Below are positions 1 to 10,627 of a DNA stretch of 64,000 bases, one piece after another. The position numbers and the translations under genes are program-made. Each line of letters opens with the position of its first letter. Position 1 is the stretch's first letter. This DNA comes from Aquarana catesbeiana. Lineage: Eukaryota; Chordata; Amphibia; Anura; Ranidae. Below the pieces are notes generated by a model that was not told the origin of the DNA, made no database searches, and saw only the letters and a list, made by a program, of their open reading frames with translations. The DNA lies in NCBI RefSeq assembly GCF_042186555.1, contig NC_133334.1, forward strand, positions 24,199,780 to 24,263,779, given 5' to 3'.

Positions 1-729
1 TGGCAGCCCAAAAGCTGAAGCACACATTTTGCCATATGAAAAAACGAGCGAAAAATGCAAACACACAACATGCCTGAATGTCCCATGAGCCAGTTTGCCA
101 CGTGTATCACAGCCCATTGAAATCAATGGGCTGCCCTATGCCATGGGAATAACACGCCACAAAACGCACAGTCCCACTACTCTGAGTGTGAATGGGACCT
201 GATAAGTGAAATTAGTTTATTTATACAAGAACAATGACGATCCATTCACATCTGTGGGTTTCCAGATACATGGCAAGCAGAGAATAAAAAAAAAAAAAAA
301 AAATTGCGCTTTGCCTTGCGTTTCAGAAACGCCAAACACATTTGTGCTACAACAAACGCTGCAGGTCCGTTCAAGCAAATAATACAGTGTGCGTTAGGCT
401 ACAAATATGATTGGTGTGATTGGGCCCCTAACGATTCAGCTTCATTATTTCCTCCTTTTGCTGCTCTAACATAGCACTGCAACAATAAAATGCCTGCTCT
501 GACCACTGCTTACATCGATATTAAACCCAAAACCAAAAATGGCATATATTGCAGCTTCCCAATCATTTGATGTGGTGGCTGCATTCGTTTTCTTTTGTGT
601 TTTTCTCCGTTTTCTCCTGGTGATCTGGTCAGTAACACACCTCCTTTATTAGAGCACCCCCCCACCAACTCTGAATGAAGGAGCACAGGGGGCACCAGCA
701 TTGTCAATCTGGGGGGGAGCGAAGTGTTA
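1..729. other. Non-coding stretch with repeat fragments
   Basis: No gene is seen. About 60-215 resembles one end of a short interspersed element: a 'cccattgaaatcaatgggc' palindrome followed by a 'gtgtgaatgggacct' end. A 19-base A run lies near 285-303. The rest is unassigned. Short open frames here are chance. Confidence 0.5.
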
Positions 730-1163
730 TGCCCCGTACACACGGTTGGATTTTCCGATGGAAAATGTCCGATTGGAGCGTGTTGTCGGAAATTCCGACC
801 GTGTGTAGGCTCCATCGGACATTTTCCATCGGATTTTCCGACACACAAAGTTGGAGAGCAGGATATAAAATTTTCCGACAACAAAATCCGTTGTCGGAAA
901 TTCCGATCGTGTGTACACAAATCCGACGGACAAAGTGCCACGCATGCTCAGAATAAATAAAGAGATGAAAGCTATTGGCCACTGCCCCGTTTATAGTCCC
1001 GACGTACGTGTTTTACGTCACCGCGTTCAGAACGATCGGATTTTCCGACAACTTTGTGTGACCGTGTGTATGCAAGACAAGTTTGAGCCAACATCCGTCG
1101 GAAAAAATCCTAGGATTTTGTTGTCGGAATGTCCGAACAAAGTCCGACCGTGTGTACGGGGCA
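730..1163. mobile_element. MITE, TGCCCCG family, copy 1
   Basis: A 434-bp element bounded by the terminal inverted repeat TGCCCCGTACACACGG and its complement. The same 'gtcggaaattccgac / ccgtgtgtac' words recur in both orientations inside, so it folds into a multi-arm structure. Copies with the same ends lie at 48106-48525 and 59477-59889. No protein is encoded. The class (TA-target DNA transposon derivative) is inferred from the TA flanks of the second copy; the flanks here are not identical. Confidence 0.8.
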
Positions 1164-1189
1164 GTAGAGTATATAAGTCTGCTATTCCA

Positions 1190-1465
1190 TCTAACAAATT
1201 GAAGCCAAAACGTCCAGTCACCAAAAATGACATTTTGGCTGCAGGGGATGCCCAAAATCTGACTTGTATCAGAGAGCAGACTTCTGGGAAAAATCAGTGA
1301 GCCAATCACACAAGCAGGAAATGACATTTGTGGGCAGCGTTCTGTGTACAGAACACCTCCAGGTTGCCATATTGCATTTTACAGAGAATTGCAGTGCTGC
1401 AGATTGAAAAGGAAACAATAACAACAGGACTTGTGTAGCAAGGAGATATACCGTATAATTCACCC
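1190..1465. repeat. Dispersed repeat, shared with 19680-19900
   Basis: The run 'cttctgggaaaaatcagtgagc', the 'aatcacacaagc' word and the later 'cctccaggttgcca' and 'tgcagattgaaaag' words match 19680-19900 in order, so both are copies of one dispersed element. In this copy an L2-like tail sits just downstream and the repeat end 'aaagtgaagttaccctt' resumes near 1663. No coding capacity. Confidence 0.55.
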
Positions 1466-1469
1466 CCTC

Positions 1470-1600
1470 CCTTTAGAATGTAAGCTCTACGAGCAGGGCC
1501 CTCCTGTACCTTTTGTATTGAACTGTACTGTAATTGTGTTGTCCCCCCTTATACATTGTAAAGCGCTGCGTAAACTGTTGGCACTATATAAATCTCGTAT

Positions 1601-1637
<37 letters not shown>
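1470..1637 (+). mobile_element. L2-like LINE/SINE 3' tail with (TAA)n
   Basis: Contains 'gtaagctctacgagcaggg' and 'gtaaagcgctgcgtaaac...ggcactatataaat', followed by a (TAA)n run (about 1599-1636). This tail is a common vertebrate L2-type 3' end. A reverse-oriented relative lies at 13072-13214. The family is named from memory; the internal part is absent, so this is a 3' fragment. Confidence 0.6.
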
Positions 1638-1638
<1 letters not shown>

Positions 1639-2262
1639 TAAATATATATTTTTTTTTACCACGAAAGTGAAGTTACCCTTTAAATATCTGATGCAAAAGT
1701 CTATCTGAATGTGCTTAGACAGTGGGGATCCCTCAGCTCCACGATCTGTACAAATCGATAAAACACATACATAGAACGAAAATGGGAAAATTAAACACAT
1801 AGGATGAAAGTGACATGAACACAAACTGGAAGGCACAGAGCCACTTACCTCCTCGCTGTCATAGGAGAGATGACTGATCACACCGCCAGACTAAAAAAGT
1901 TTTCCAGGCAAGCGTCCACGGAGGTAAACTAAAGTACCCAATGTTTAAATTTTCTCCCCAGGTTAACATACTGGCAGTTGAGTTAATCACAGGTAGGTTC
2001 GCACAACAATAAGTCTCTTTCCTCCTGACAAGTGAGGGTCACTGCAGGGAAGTACAATCAGTTACTTTTTCAGTAATCTCACAGCTACATGTCCAGTAGG
2101 TAGGTGTTCTCTGGGGTAGTAGGAGGTACTTCCGTGGAGGTAGGTACCACACAGGCCAGCCTCCTTACAGATAATACATCTAGAATGGTACATTTCTCCA
2201 ACATATGCTTTCACCCAGGTAATACTCAGCATAAAATGTGTCTCCTTTCAGGGATAGTTGCA

Positions 2263-2600
2263 CAAATGCAGGTAAGTTTCCTTTCGGGTAGGTACAAACA
2301 CAGAAAAGATTCCTCGCAGGTAGGTAGAAGCCTAGATACATTTCTTCACAGGTAGGTATCAAACACAGGTAGGTATCCTCACAGGTAGGTATCAAACACA
2401 GGTAAGTTTCCTCACAGGTAGGTATCAAACACAGGTAAGTTTCCTCACAGGTAGGTATCAAAACACAGGTAAGTTTCCTCACAGGTAGGTATCAAACACA
2501 AGTAAGTTTCCTCACAGGTAGGTACATTTCGTCACAGATGTTTCTTCACAGGTAGGTATGCACACAGGTAAGTTTCCTCTCAGGTAGGTACACACACAGT
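2263..2600. repeat. ~33-bp minisatellite rich in CAGGTAAGT
   Basis: Imperfect tandem units of about 33 bp read 'aggtaagtttcctcacagg' then 'taggtatcaaacac'. Degenerate units extend on both sides (about 2100-2690). Each full unit carries CAGGTAAGT or CAGGTAGGT on the plus strand, the vertebrate 5' splice-site consensus. No gene context is visible. Confidence 0.85.
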
Positions 2601-2839
2601 TAGTTGCATGATTTTTAGATAATTTCTTCTCCAACTTTTCACAGGTAGGTACACGCAGTAATAGGTTTCCTAGCTCCCCACATAGGTAGGTCCTTCCACA
2701 GGTCAGCAGAACCCCCCACCATCCACATTCACATCAATATGAGGTCTGCGCTCAGCCAGCGTCCGCCATGTTCACAACACTCTGTGCAACGTTCAGATAT
2801 AAAACCTCCATCCATATCATGTCTCTGGAAGATAATAAC

Positions 2840-3010
2840 CTGACCAGGGGGCCGCCATACCTTCACCTTCCACAGCACCCCTCAAAACAGAGGTGTAATA
2901 CAGAGTACCAGAGGGTGGCCATACCTCCACAGCACCCTTGACAGTCCATATGTGTAATACACAGTACCAGAGAGCCACCATACCTCCACCTTCCACAACC
3001 AGCACAGTCC
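2840..3010. repeat. Imperfect ~60-bp tandem repeat
   Basis: Three diverged units share 'ccatacctccac', 'cagcaccc' and 'gtgtaata.acagtaccagag'. No reading frame worth keeping. Confidence 0.6.
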
Positions 3011-3033
3011 AGGTGTGACCCACATTACAGGTG

Positions 3034-3145
3034 ATTGCACTCAGGTGTGTAGGGGAAAAGTACAGGATCAGCAAGGACCAAACTACTTCCAGGCCTGTAA
3101 ACACATCAGGCCTGGTGTCACCATAGCAACCTGTCAGCACTCTGC
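3034..3145. repeat. Dispersed repeat, second copy at 4548-4655
   Basis: The words 'aggtgtgtaggggaaaag', 'caaggaccaaactacttcc' and 'ggtgtcaccatagcaacc' recur in the same order at 4548-4655 with only a few differences. The two copies flank the TTAA element at 3274-4430, so they may be one interrupted unit or a local duplication. Confidence 0.7.
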
Positions 3146-3273
3146 TGCCATGTCTTTTGCTTGAATTATAATCTGACAGGAACAATGTGAGGAGTTGCTA
3201 TGGGGAACACACCTTACAAATGAGTGTATCAATGTTCCCATCATAAAGTTAAAGGGATAGTTCACCTTTAGTA

Positions 3274-4430
3274 TAACCACTTCAATACCAGGCACTTAGA
3301 CACCTTCCCGCCCAGGCCAATTTTCAGCGCTGTCGCAATTTGAATGACAATTGCGCGGTCATGCTACACTGTACCCAAACAAATTTTTTTCATTTTGTTC
3401 CCACAAATAGAGCTTTCTTTTGGTGGTATTTGATCACCACCTTTTTTGCGCAACAAATAAAAAAGGACCGAAAATTTTGAAAAAAACACGTTTTTCTTTG
3501 TTTCTGTTAAAATTTTTTGTAAATAAGTACGTTTTCTCCTTCAATGATGGCCACTGATATGGCTGCACTGACGGGCACTGATACGGCGGCACTGACGGGC
3601 ACCGATGAGGTGGCACCAATGAGGTGGCACCGACGGGCACTGATGATGGGCACTGATAGGCGGCACTGATGGGCACTGATAGGTGGCACTGATGGGCACT
3701 GATAGGTGGCACTGGTATGCGGCACTGATGGGCACTTATAGGTTGCACCGATGGGCACTCGTAGGTGGCATTGATTGGTACATATGGGTGGCACTGATGG
3801 GTACTTATGGGTGGCACTGATGTGTGGCACTGATGGGCACTGATAGGTGGGCACTGATGGGCACTGATAGGCACAGATGGGCACTGACAGGTGGCACCGA
3901 TGGGCAATGACAGGTGGCACTGATAAAACATATTGGGGGAATTGCTGGGCAGATCTGGAACATAATGGTGCCAATCAGTGCCCATTTGTGGGCACTGATT
4001 GGCACAGATTGGGCACATTGGGCACATGTGGATGGCCATGAGGTACATACCCCTCCATCCACATGTTGCCCCTTCCCTGGTGGTCCTAGTGGCAATCCCT
4101 GGTGGTCCAGTGTGGTGATCTGAGGGGGGGCTGCGCTGATAAACAATCAGCGCAGACCCCCCCTGTCAGGAGAACCGCCGATCGGCTCTCCTCTACTCGC
4201 GTCTGTCAGACGCAAGTGAGGAAAAGCCGATCAACGGCTCTTCCCATTGACAGCGTGATCAGCCGTGATTGGACACGGCTGATCACGTGGTAAAATGAAA
4301 GAATCAAAGTTTCCTCTGGGTGAGACTTTCCCCGGGGGCATGTTATCCTGCTGGACGTCATATGACGCCCAGTCAGGATAACGGAACCACTTCCCGGACG
4401 TCAATCCGCTATAGGGTGGGCGGGTAATGA
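3274..4430 (-). mobile_element. TTAA-type non-autonomous element, copy 1
   Basis: The left end 'taaccacttcaatacc' and the region 3340-3540 ('cccaaacaaattttttt', 'gagctttcttttggtggta', 'tttgatcacca') match, in reverse complement, the 3' part of 20928-21891. The right part carries 'ggacgtcatatgacgcc' and a decayed end 'gtgggcgggtaatga'. The centre (3546-3922) is a minisatellite. It encodes no protein. Family membership follows from shared sequence; the piggyBac-like assignment is inferred from the TTAA ends of better copies. Confidence 0.75.
3546..3922. repeat. GGCACTGAT minisatellite
   Basis: Tandem GGCACTGATGGGCACTGATA / GGTGGCACTGAT words with many single-base changes. The complement of the same motif forms the 40603-41632 array inside a hAT element and a short run near 18233-18290. 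The overlapping open frames in this array are artefacts of the repeat. Confidence 0.9.
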
Positions 4431-4763
4431 ATAAACAGAAAAGTCAGTGCTACTACCCATACACCACATAGGTAGTAGAGCTCCCAGGTGCTCAATCCAC
4501 AGTCGCTGGCTGAGTAGAGTATAGTTCACCTTTACCAAAAAACTGATTATGCAGGTGTGTAGGGGAAAAGTACAGAATCAGCAAGGACCAAACTACTTCC
4601 AGGCCTGTAAACACGCCAGGCCTGGTGTCACCATAGCAACCTGTCGGCCCTCTGCACTCATTTGAATGGGCTGCTGTGCTGCGTAAACTGCACAAACAAG
4701 TTGCATGCACCTTTTTAAAAAAGCGGCTGCAGGGAAATCTCATGTTTTTTTTTTTGACCATGC

Positions 4764-5143
4764 GCATAGCTCCCAACTGTCCCTAATTTGAAGGGACTGT
4801 CCCTGATTTGAAGCAATGTCCCTCTGTCCCTCATTCCTCCTCATTTGTCCCTCATTTTGGTCTGATCTATACAGATGTATATAAAATGCACTTTGTATTT
4901 ATCAAAAAGTGTTTCCCAGCGCAAAATCTTTCATCTGATTTCTAAATTGCTGCATTTGTAAATTCCAAAAGCCAATATAAAGGAATAGTAGTGGTAAAAA
5001 AAAAGCACTTGTGGGTTTAACCAATCTTGTTTTTTTATAAAATTCTCCTTTAAGGGGGGTGTGGCAAGGGGGTGTGTCCTATGCCTGCATACTTTTGCTG
5101 ATAGGTGTCCCTCATTCCCATCTCAAAAAGTTGGGAGGTATGC
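4764..5143 (+). mobile_element. MITE, CATAGCTCCCAAC family, copy 1
   Basis: A 380-bp element beginning 'gcatagctcccaactgtcc' and ending 'agttgggaggtatgc', an imperfect terminal inverted repeat. The inside has repeated 'gggactgtccct' words near the left end. Other copies are 12537-12914 (reverse) and 53774-54113 (forward). Non-coding. Confidence 0.8.
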
Positions 5144-5288
5144 ATGCGGTGCGGGCTGAGATACATGGGGGTGCCATTCAGAATAAATGGCAGTCCCGCA
5201 TGAGCAGTGCGATTCGGCTGCAGGTGCGGGAATCGATGCGATTCCCGCAACTGGAACGCAAGGCCCCCACTAGTGTGAACTGAGCTTT

Positions 5289-5459
5289 AGTAAGGCCTAG
5301 TTGTTACTGCTCACCTCCACCATCACAGGAGTGAGCTGTTAAATGCTGAGCTCAGAGCTACTGAATTGGGGGAGAGAAAGAGTATGTGAGGGGCTTTGAA
5401 TCTGAGAAAGAGCTCCCTCCTGTGATGGTGGAGGTGAGCAGTAATGAGTAGGCCTTACT
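5289..5459. mobile_element. 170-bp fold-back element
   Basis: Arms of about 42 bp (5290-5331 and 5417-5459) are near-perfect inverted repeats with the core 'tcacctccaccatcacag' / 'ctgtgatggtggaggtga' and ends AGTAAGGCCTA / TAGGCCTTACT. The 85-bp loop is AG-rich. Non-coding MITE by structure. Confidence 0.8.
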
Positions 5460-5580
5460 TTGCAACATCCTAGTTGGGAGTTTTCCAGTCATTTTTTTTT
5501 CTTGCCATCTGTGTTTCATGGGGGAGATTTTCCTTCACTTCCTGTTTCATAGCCAAAGCGGGAAGTGAGAGAAATCCCTT

Positions 5581-5880
5581 CAGGGCCGGTTCAGACTGCT
5601 GCAATGCGGGAACCCTGCAAATCCACTGCGGATCTGCAGAGGCGCTTTGCCGGCGATATAGCCGCGCTGTCTCATTGATTTCCATGGGCAGGAGAAGATG
5701 CTGCTAGCAGGACTTTTTTTCCCGTCCTACTAGCGCACCGCTCCAGTGTGAAAGCCCTCGGGGCTTTCACACTGGAGAGACAAAGCAGCGGCTGTTTCGG
5801 GTCGGTTTTCAGGCGCTATTATTAGCGCAATAGCGCCTGCAAACCGCCCCAGTGCGAAAGGGCCCTTACAGTACAGTAAA
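5581..5880. mobile_element. Relative of the TAAGAGCCC palindromic MITE
   Basis: Shares 'cagaggcgctttgc', 'aaatccactgcgg', 'ctgctagcaggact', 'tccagtgtgaaagccct' and 'gcgcctgcaaaccgcccc' with 18854-19278, arranged in inverted order, and ends near 'aagggccctta'. The left end is eroded. Confidence 0.6.
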
Positions 5881-7480
5881 GCTTACACTGGTTTAAAAAA
5901 AAAAGTTTAAAGAGGAACCTTTTTAATGATCGGAGGATGAGATGTGCCCGACCTAAATGCAGCTTTTAACATGTTGCAAATTTCTTTCACAAATGCAATG
6001 CAAACCCTGCATCGTTTCACTGAGCTTCGAGCAGCTTATGCAGAGCCCTTAAAGCGCCCTTCCGCTCCAGTTTGGGACTGCTGAATACAGATCTTGATGA
6101 CGGTGTCGTCTGTGGCTTTAAACAAGCTTGCAGCAGGTTCCAGGAGGCTTACAGGAAGCTTTAGGAAGACTTCAAGCTTGCCTCCTAAAAGCTTGTTAAA
6201 AGTGACATCCAGCTCCTCCATTAAGGCCTCGGTTTTACCCTTGCAGGCAAAGAGTTGAAGGGTGCTTTAAGGGCTTCAGGCATGTTTGTTAAATGCTTTG
6301 TAAAATGCCCGCTGAAGCTCAGGCTCTTCGGAATAACGGATACAAGCTAAAGCCAGCGTGAGCCGATCTTTGGACCTCTGCTTTCATCCTTGTGTTAGAA
6401 GCAGCTTTTAATTAGGTCCCCTTAGCTGCCGGGAATTTGTTTTATACCTCCGTTAAATTCTACTCGTCCTCATTATCTTCGGGGATACACAGATTGGCTC
6501 GGCTGCTAATGAAAATCAGTTTATGTATACGGGCCGCTTTATTGTCTGCCTATAAAAAAGACAATTTTGGACTTTCAAACATCACCCTGTCACCTGCTGG
6601 TCAATTTATCTCTTCTGTAAATCTGACGGACCGTGAAAACGGCGCCGTGATTTATCTCGCACACATCCCGCTCTGATGAGGGAAAAAAAAAAATAGGTCA
6701 AAGACCGATTTGCATAAATTCTGCCCCCTTTTTTTTTGGTGATTTTTCTTTTATCAAAAGTTTGGCTCCTGGAAATGTTTTTCTGATGTCTGCCTTCCAC
6801 CTGATGTGCAACGTTAGCGCGAAATAATAATAATTGCTTCATAAAAAGGCACAGAAAACTGTGGCCTGCGTAAAGTATTATCACAGAGTTGTAGAGGCAA
6901 CGTGGAATAATAAACATATCACTTTTACTAATGTTTCCTGGTCATAAGCAGTGGAAAACTGAAATTCGGGCAAAGTTTATATAGGTCTATTCCCTAATAG
7001 CAGTGTAGCGCTACCGCCACAAGGACCGCATAGTTGTGTCCCAGGTCTTTCTCCCTCTAGTGCAGCGGCAGCCAGGAAAACAGCAACATTCACTTCTTTG
7101 GCTCAGAAAACAGTCTAGGGCACATATGCCAAAAACAAGGCTGGCGGGACGAAACTGGCCCGCCAGGCCTTTTCATGTGGCCCTTGTACCCAGTTTTGCA
7201 GCCGAAACACGGTAGAACACCATTCCGTCACCTCCGGCTCACACCCTATGCTCCTGCTTCCCTCTGTCACTTGCAAAAAGAGAAGGGACAGTTTTTCTCT
7301 CAGCTGCTCTTGGAACAGATCCAGGCATGCATTTACAGCAAGAGAAGGATTTCCAGAATCTGAGAGCGAGAACGATCTCTCTGCAAGGCAAGGCAGAGCC
7401 GCCTACACAGGGAGGTACTAGAGCCAGGCCAGGTAGGAGAGAGAGATGCAAGGAAGCTTTGGGGGGGAGTTGGGGCTGCA
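5881..7480. other. Mostly unique non-coding DNA
   Basis: No gene or element ends recognised. 6250-6960 reads as single-copy AT-rich sequence containing words such as 'cagcttttaattaggtcc' and 'ggctgctaatgaaaatcag'. The open frames are short and start in arbitrary places. No splice-bounded exon with protein similarity is recognised. Confidence 0.4.
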
Positions 7481-7489
7481 CATTGTACA

Positions 7490-8065
7490 AAGCGCGCCCC
7501 TAAACCCTGCCCTCTGTACACAGCACACCCCTGAACTCCGCACTCTATACATAGGGCACTCCTAAACCCTGCACTGTGTACGTAGTGCACCCCTAAACCC
7601 TGTACTCTGTACATAGCGCACTTCTGAACCTGCATTCTGTATGAAGCGCACCCCTAAACCCTGCCCTCTGTACACAGCACACCCCTGAACTCCGCACTCT
7701 ATACATAGGGCACCCCTAAACCCTGCACTCTGTACATAGCGCACTTCTGAACCTGCACTGGGCGCACCCCTAAACCCTGCCCTCTGTACACAGCACACCC
7801 CTGAACTCCTTAATCTATACATAAGGCATTCCTAAACCGGCACTGTGTACGTTGTGCACCCCTAAACCCTGCACTCTGTACATAGCGCACTTCTGAACGC
7901 TGTACACGACGCACTCCTAAACCTGCACTCTGTATGAAGCGCACCCCTAAACCCTGCACTCTGTAAACAGCGCACCCCTAAACCTATACTCTGTACATAG
8001 CGCACCTCTAAACGCTGCACTCTGTACATAGCACAGCCCTAAACTCTGCAATCTGTACACAGCGT
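7490..8065. repeat. ~31-bp minisatellite (CCCTAAACCCTGCACT...)
   Basis: About 18 diverged units of roughly 31 bp: 'cacccctaaaccctgcact' followed by 'ctgtacatagcg'. The 'ccctaaaccc' word looks telomere-like but is only part of a longer unit. Open frames crossing it are repeat artefacts. Confidence 0.85.
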
Positions 8066-8757
8066 GGGCTGTCATTTACCACTGTGTATAAGCCCACATG
8101 TGTGACTCTATAGTCACATGGGCCCCTCAGATGTGATAGGGAGGAAATGCTCAGCATAGAAACTCACTGAAAACTGAGCATGTGCAGAGCTGCCACCACA
8201 GCTGCAAAATCTCTAGCTGAATTAGGGACATAAACAGAAGGGGGTGATAGAGAGCAGCATGATCAACCAGTTTTTTTTTTTTGCAGAATACAGAAAACAA
8301 ATCTCATAGTAAGAGTTAGGGGTGGAGCTGGGAGGTGGAGCTAGGAAAATGACACTGCATGTGTGCACAGAGGCAAAAGCGTCATCGGTTCCTAGGACAC
8401 TGGCGGTCCTAGCAACCAATGGCTGCAAAGGAGATTATTGAGGTGCCCGGTAGGGGAGAAGGCAAAGAGCCCATACTGTCGCCCAGGCAACAGTATTAAA
8501 TCCTCCCTCAGTTTAGGGGATACCCCACTGGGTTCCTGCACTGGCTGCATCCCCTGCACAGAATTACCTAATGGTTGGGACTGGAGATACACTATATTGT
8601 CAAAAGTATTGGGACACCTGCCTTTACATGCACATACATTTTAATGGCATCCCCTTAGTCTGTAGGGTTCAATATTGAGTTGGCCCACCCTTTGCAGCTA
8701 TAACAGCTTCCACTCTTCTGGGAAGGCCGTCCACAAGGTTTAGGAATGTGTCTATGG

Positions 8758-8911
8758 CAGGGGTAGGCAACCTCGGCACTCCAGCTGTGAAACTATAAAT
8801 CCCATCATGCCTCTGCCTCTAGGAGTCATGCCTGTGATTGTCAGGGTCTTGCAATACCTCATGGAACTTGTAGTTTCACCACAGCTGGAGGGCCAAGCTT
8901 GCCTACCCCTG
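8758..8911. mobile_element. hAT MITE inside the Tc1 element
   Basis: A 154-bp element with ends CAGGGGTAGGC / GCCTACCCCTG. It is flanked by 8-bp duplications GTCTATGG (8750-8757) and GTGTATGG (8912-8919), one mismatch. The 8-bp duplication and the CAGGG start are hAT hallmarks. It inserted into the left arm of the palindromic Tc1 and is therefore younger than it. Confidence 0.85.
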
Positions 8912-9117
8912 GTGTATGGGAATGTTTGACCATTCTTCCAAAAACGCATTTGTGAGGTCAGGCAATGATGCTGGACGAGAAGGCCTGACTCGCAGTCTCC
9001 ACTCTAATTCATCCCAAAGGTGTTCTATCGGGTTGAGGTCAGGACTCTGTGCCGGCCAGTCAAGTTCCTCCATCCCAAACTCGCTCATCCATGTCTTTAT
9101 GGACCTAGCTTTGTGTA

Positions 9118-9512
9118 CTGATCCAATTTATTTGGTGGAGGGGGGATTATGGTGTGGGGGTTGTTTTTCAGGGGTTGGGCTTAGCCCCTTAGTTCCAGTG
9201 AAAAGAACCCTTAAGGCTTCAGCATACCAAGACATTTTGGACAATTTCATGCTCCCAACTTTGTGGGAACAGTTTGGGGACGGCCCCTTCCTGTTCCAAC
9301 ATGACTGCACACCAGTGCACAAAGCAAGGTCCAGAAAGCCAGATGAGTGAGTTTGGGGTGGAGGAACTGGACTGGCCTGCACAGAGTCCTGACCTCAACC
9401 TGATAGAACACCTTCGGGATGAATTAGAGTAGAGACTGCGAGCCAGGCCTTCTTGTCCAACATCAGTGCCTGACCTCACAAATGTGCTTCTGGTTAAACA
9501 TTCCCGTAGACA
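9118..9512 (+). pseudogene. Tc1 transposase fragment, broken
   Basis: Plus-strand translation in pieces shows the DDE-domain words GCFSGVGLSPLVPVK, AYQDILDNF, LPTLWEQFGDGPFLFQHD and PVHKARS, which in Tc1 transposases surround the second catalytic Asp. The following PDLN..EHL region is frameshifted and contains a stop. The N-terminal helix-turn-helix half is absent. It cannot make an active enzyme. Confidence 0.8.
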
Positions 9513-9770
9513 CACTCCTAAACCTTGTGGACGGCCTTCCCAGAAGAGTTGAAGCTGTTATAGCTGCAAAGGGTGGGCCAACTCAATATTGAACCCTACG
9601 GACTAAGACTGGGATGCCATTAAAGTTGATGTGCTTGTAAAGGCACGCGTCCCAATACTTTTGACAATATAGTGTATGTTGTGTCCGGGTTTTACGTGAA
9701 CAGACAAAATTGAGACCGTCCAAGTCAATCCCATATGGGTGGAAACCCTAGTAGGCCTATGCTTTCCAAA

Positions 9771-9945
9771 CAGTGGGGTTGATTTACTAACACTGGAGAG
9801 TTCGACATCTGGTGCAGCTGTGCTTTGTAGCCAATTAGCTTCTAACTTCAACTTCAATTAAAAAAAAAAAAAAAAAACCTGGAAGCTGATTATTTTCTAT
9901 GCACCAGATTTTGCACTCTGCAGTTTTAGTAAATCAACCCCACTG
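9771..9945. mobile_element. Short hAT-like MITE
   Basis: A 175-bp element with the terminal inverted repeat CAGTGGGGTTGATTTACTAA and its complement, and an internal 18-base A run. The CAGTG start suggests hAT; a clear 8-bp duplication is not seen. Confidence 0.75.
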
Positions 9946-10520
9946 CAACCTAGAGCGTCTCAGAACGTGGACTAACCAAAAATGCTGTGTTGTAGGTTTT
10001 TTTGGGGCCGGTTTAGTTGATGAAAATGGAATTATAAATGTGCTTTAAAAATAAAATAGAATTGTATTTAAAGGAACTCCCTTTAGCACACATCCATTAT
10101 ACAGCTGCACTGAGCATAGTCTAAAAGCCTGCAATTAAATGGTTCTGTTTCCATTATAGATTTTCAATAGACCCAAAAAAAAAAAGAATAGAAAACCATG
10201 AAGAATTTATTAATATGACCTGTCACAGCACTGTTTATTTTATCCAAAGAAAAACAGATTATCTTTTCCACTCGAAATGCCAAGATATCAATTTGGTGAA
10301 ATGCAATAAACTTTAAATCAAATATTAACGACTTTTCTCTCCTTAGATTAATTTAGCGGTGCAATCGCACTGCAAATAAAGACGCATAAATGAACCCGTC
10401 ATCACAGTTCTGTGTCCGAGCCAATACATCGCAACCAGAAGATTCATTGGCAGTGACAAACCTGGGAAAAGAGAAATTCTGTCTGGAGATTGAACTGTGC
10501 TTTTCCCCTAGACCGGCTTT
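9946..10520. other. Unique-looking AT-rich non-coding DNA
   Basis: No repeat ends or gene seen. About 10060-10480 has the look of single-copy DNA with several ATTTA/TTAAT words. The 10390-10695 open frame runs out of this segment into the tandem array and is not supported. Confidence 0.35.
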
Positions 10521-10627
10521 CCTCAACCTTTATAAGATGGAGGGACCCATGAAAAAAAACATTCATGTCTCAGGGATTGCATGGAAGAAATTATTGTATC
10601 TACACCTTGTACTTTACTGGGAGCCAG

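Larger units (their letters stand above)
8590..9674. mobile_element. Palindromic Tc1/mariner element
   Basis: Ends are CACTATATTGTCAAAAG and its complement, flanked by TA on both sides (8588-8589 and 9675-9676). The inverted arms are unusually long: about 8590-9120, interrupted by a hAT MITE, against 9310-9674. Both arms encode the same C-terminal part of a Tc1 transposase (PAQSPDLNPIEHLW on the minus strand of the left arm). Only about 190 bp between them is single copy. Known of the family: Tc1 elements insert at TA. Inferred: the 3' half was duplicated head to head. Confidence 0.85.

Noticed and set aside
3434..4048. 204-codon Cys-rich minus frame
   Set aside because: Read through the GGCACTGAT array; the neighbouring frames overlap in the same way.
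7490..8065. CCCTAAACCC words as interstitial telomere
   Set aside because: Not tandem; the vertebrate telomere repeat is CCCTAA and here the word is one part of a 31-bp unit.
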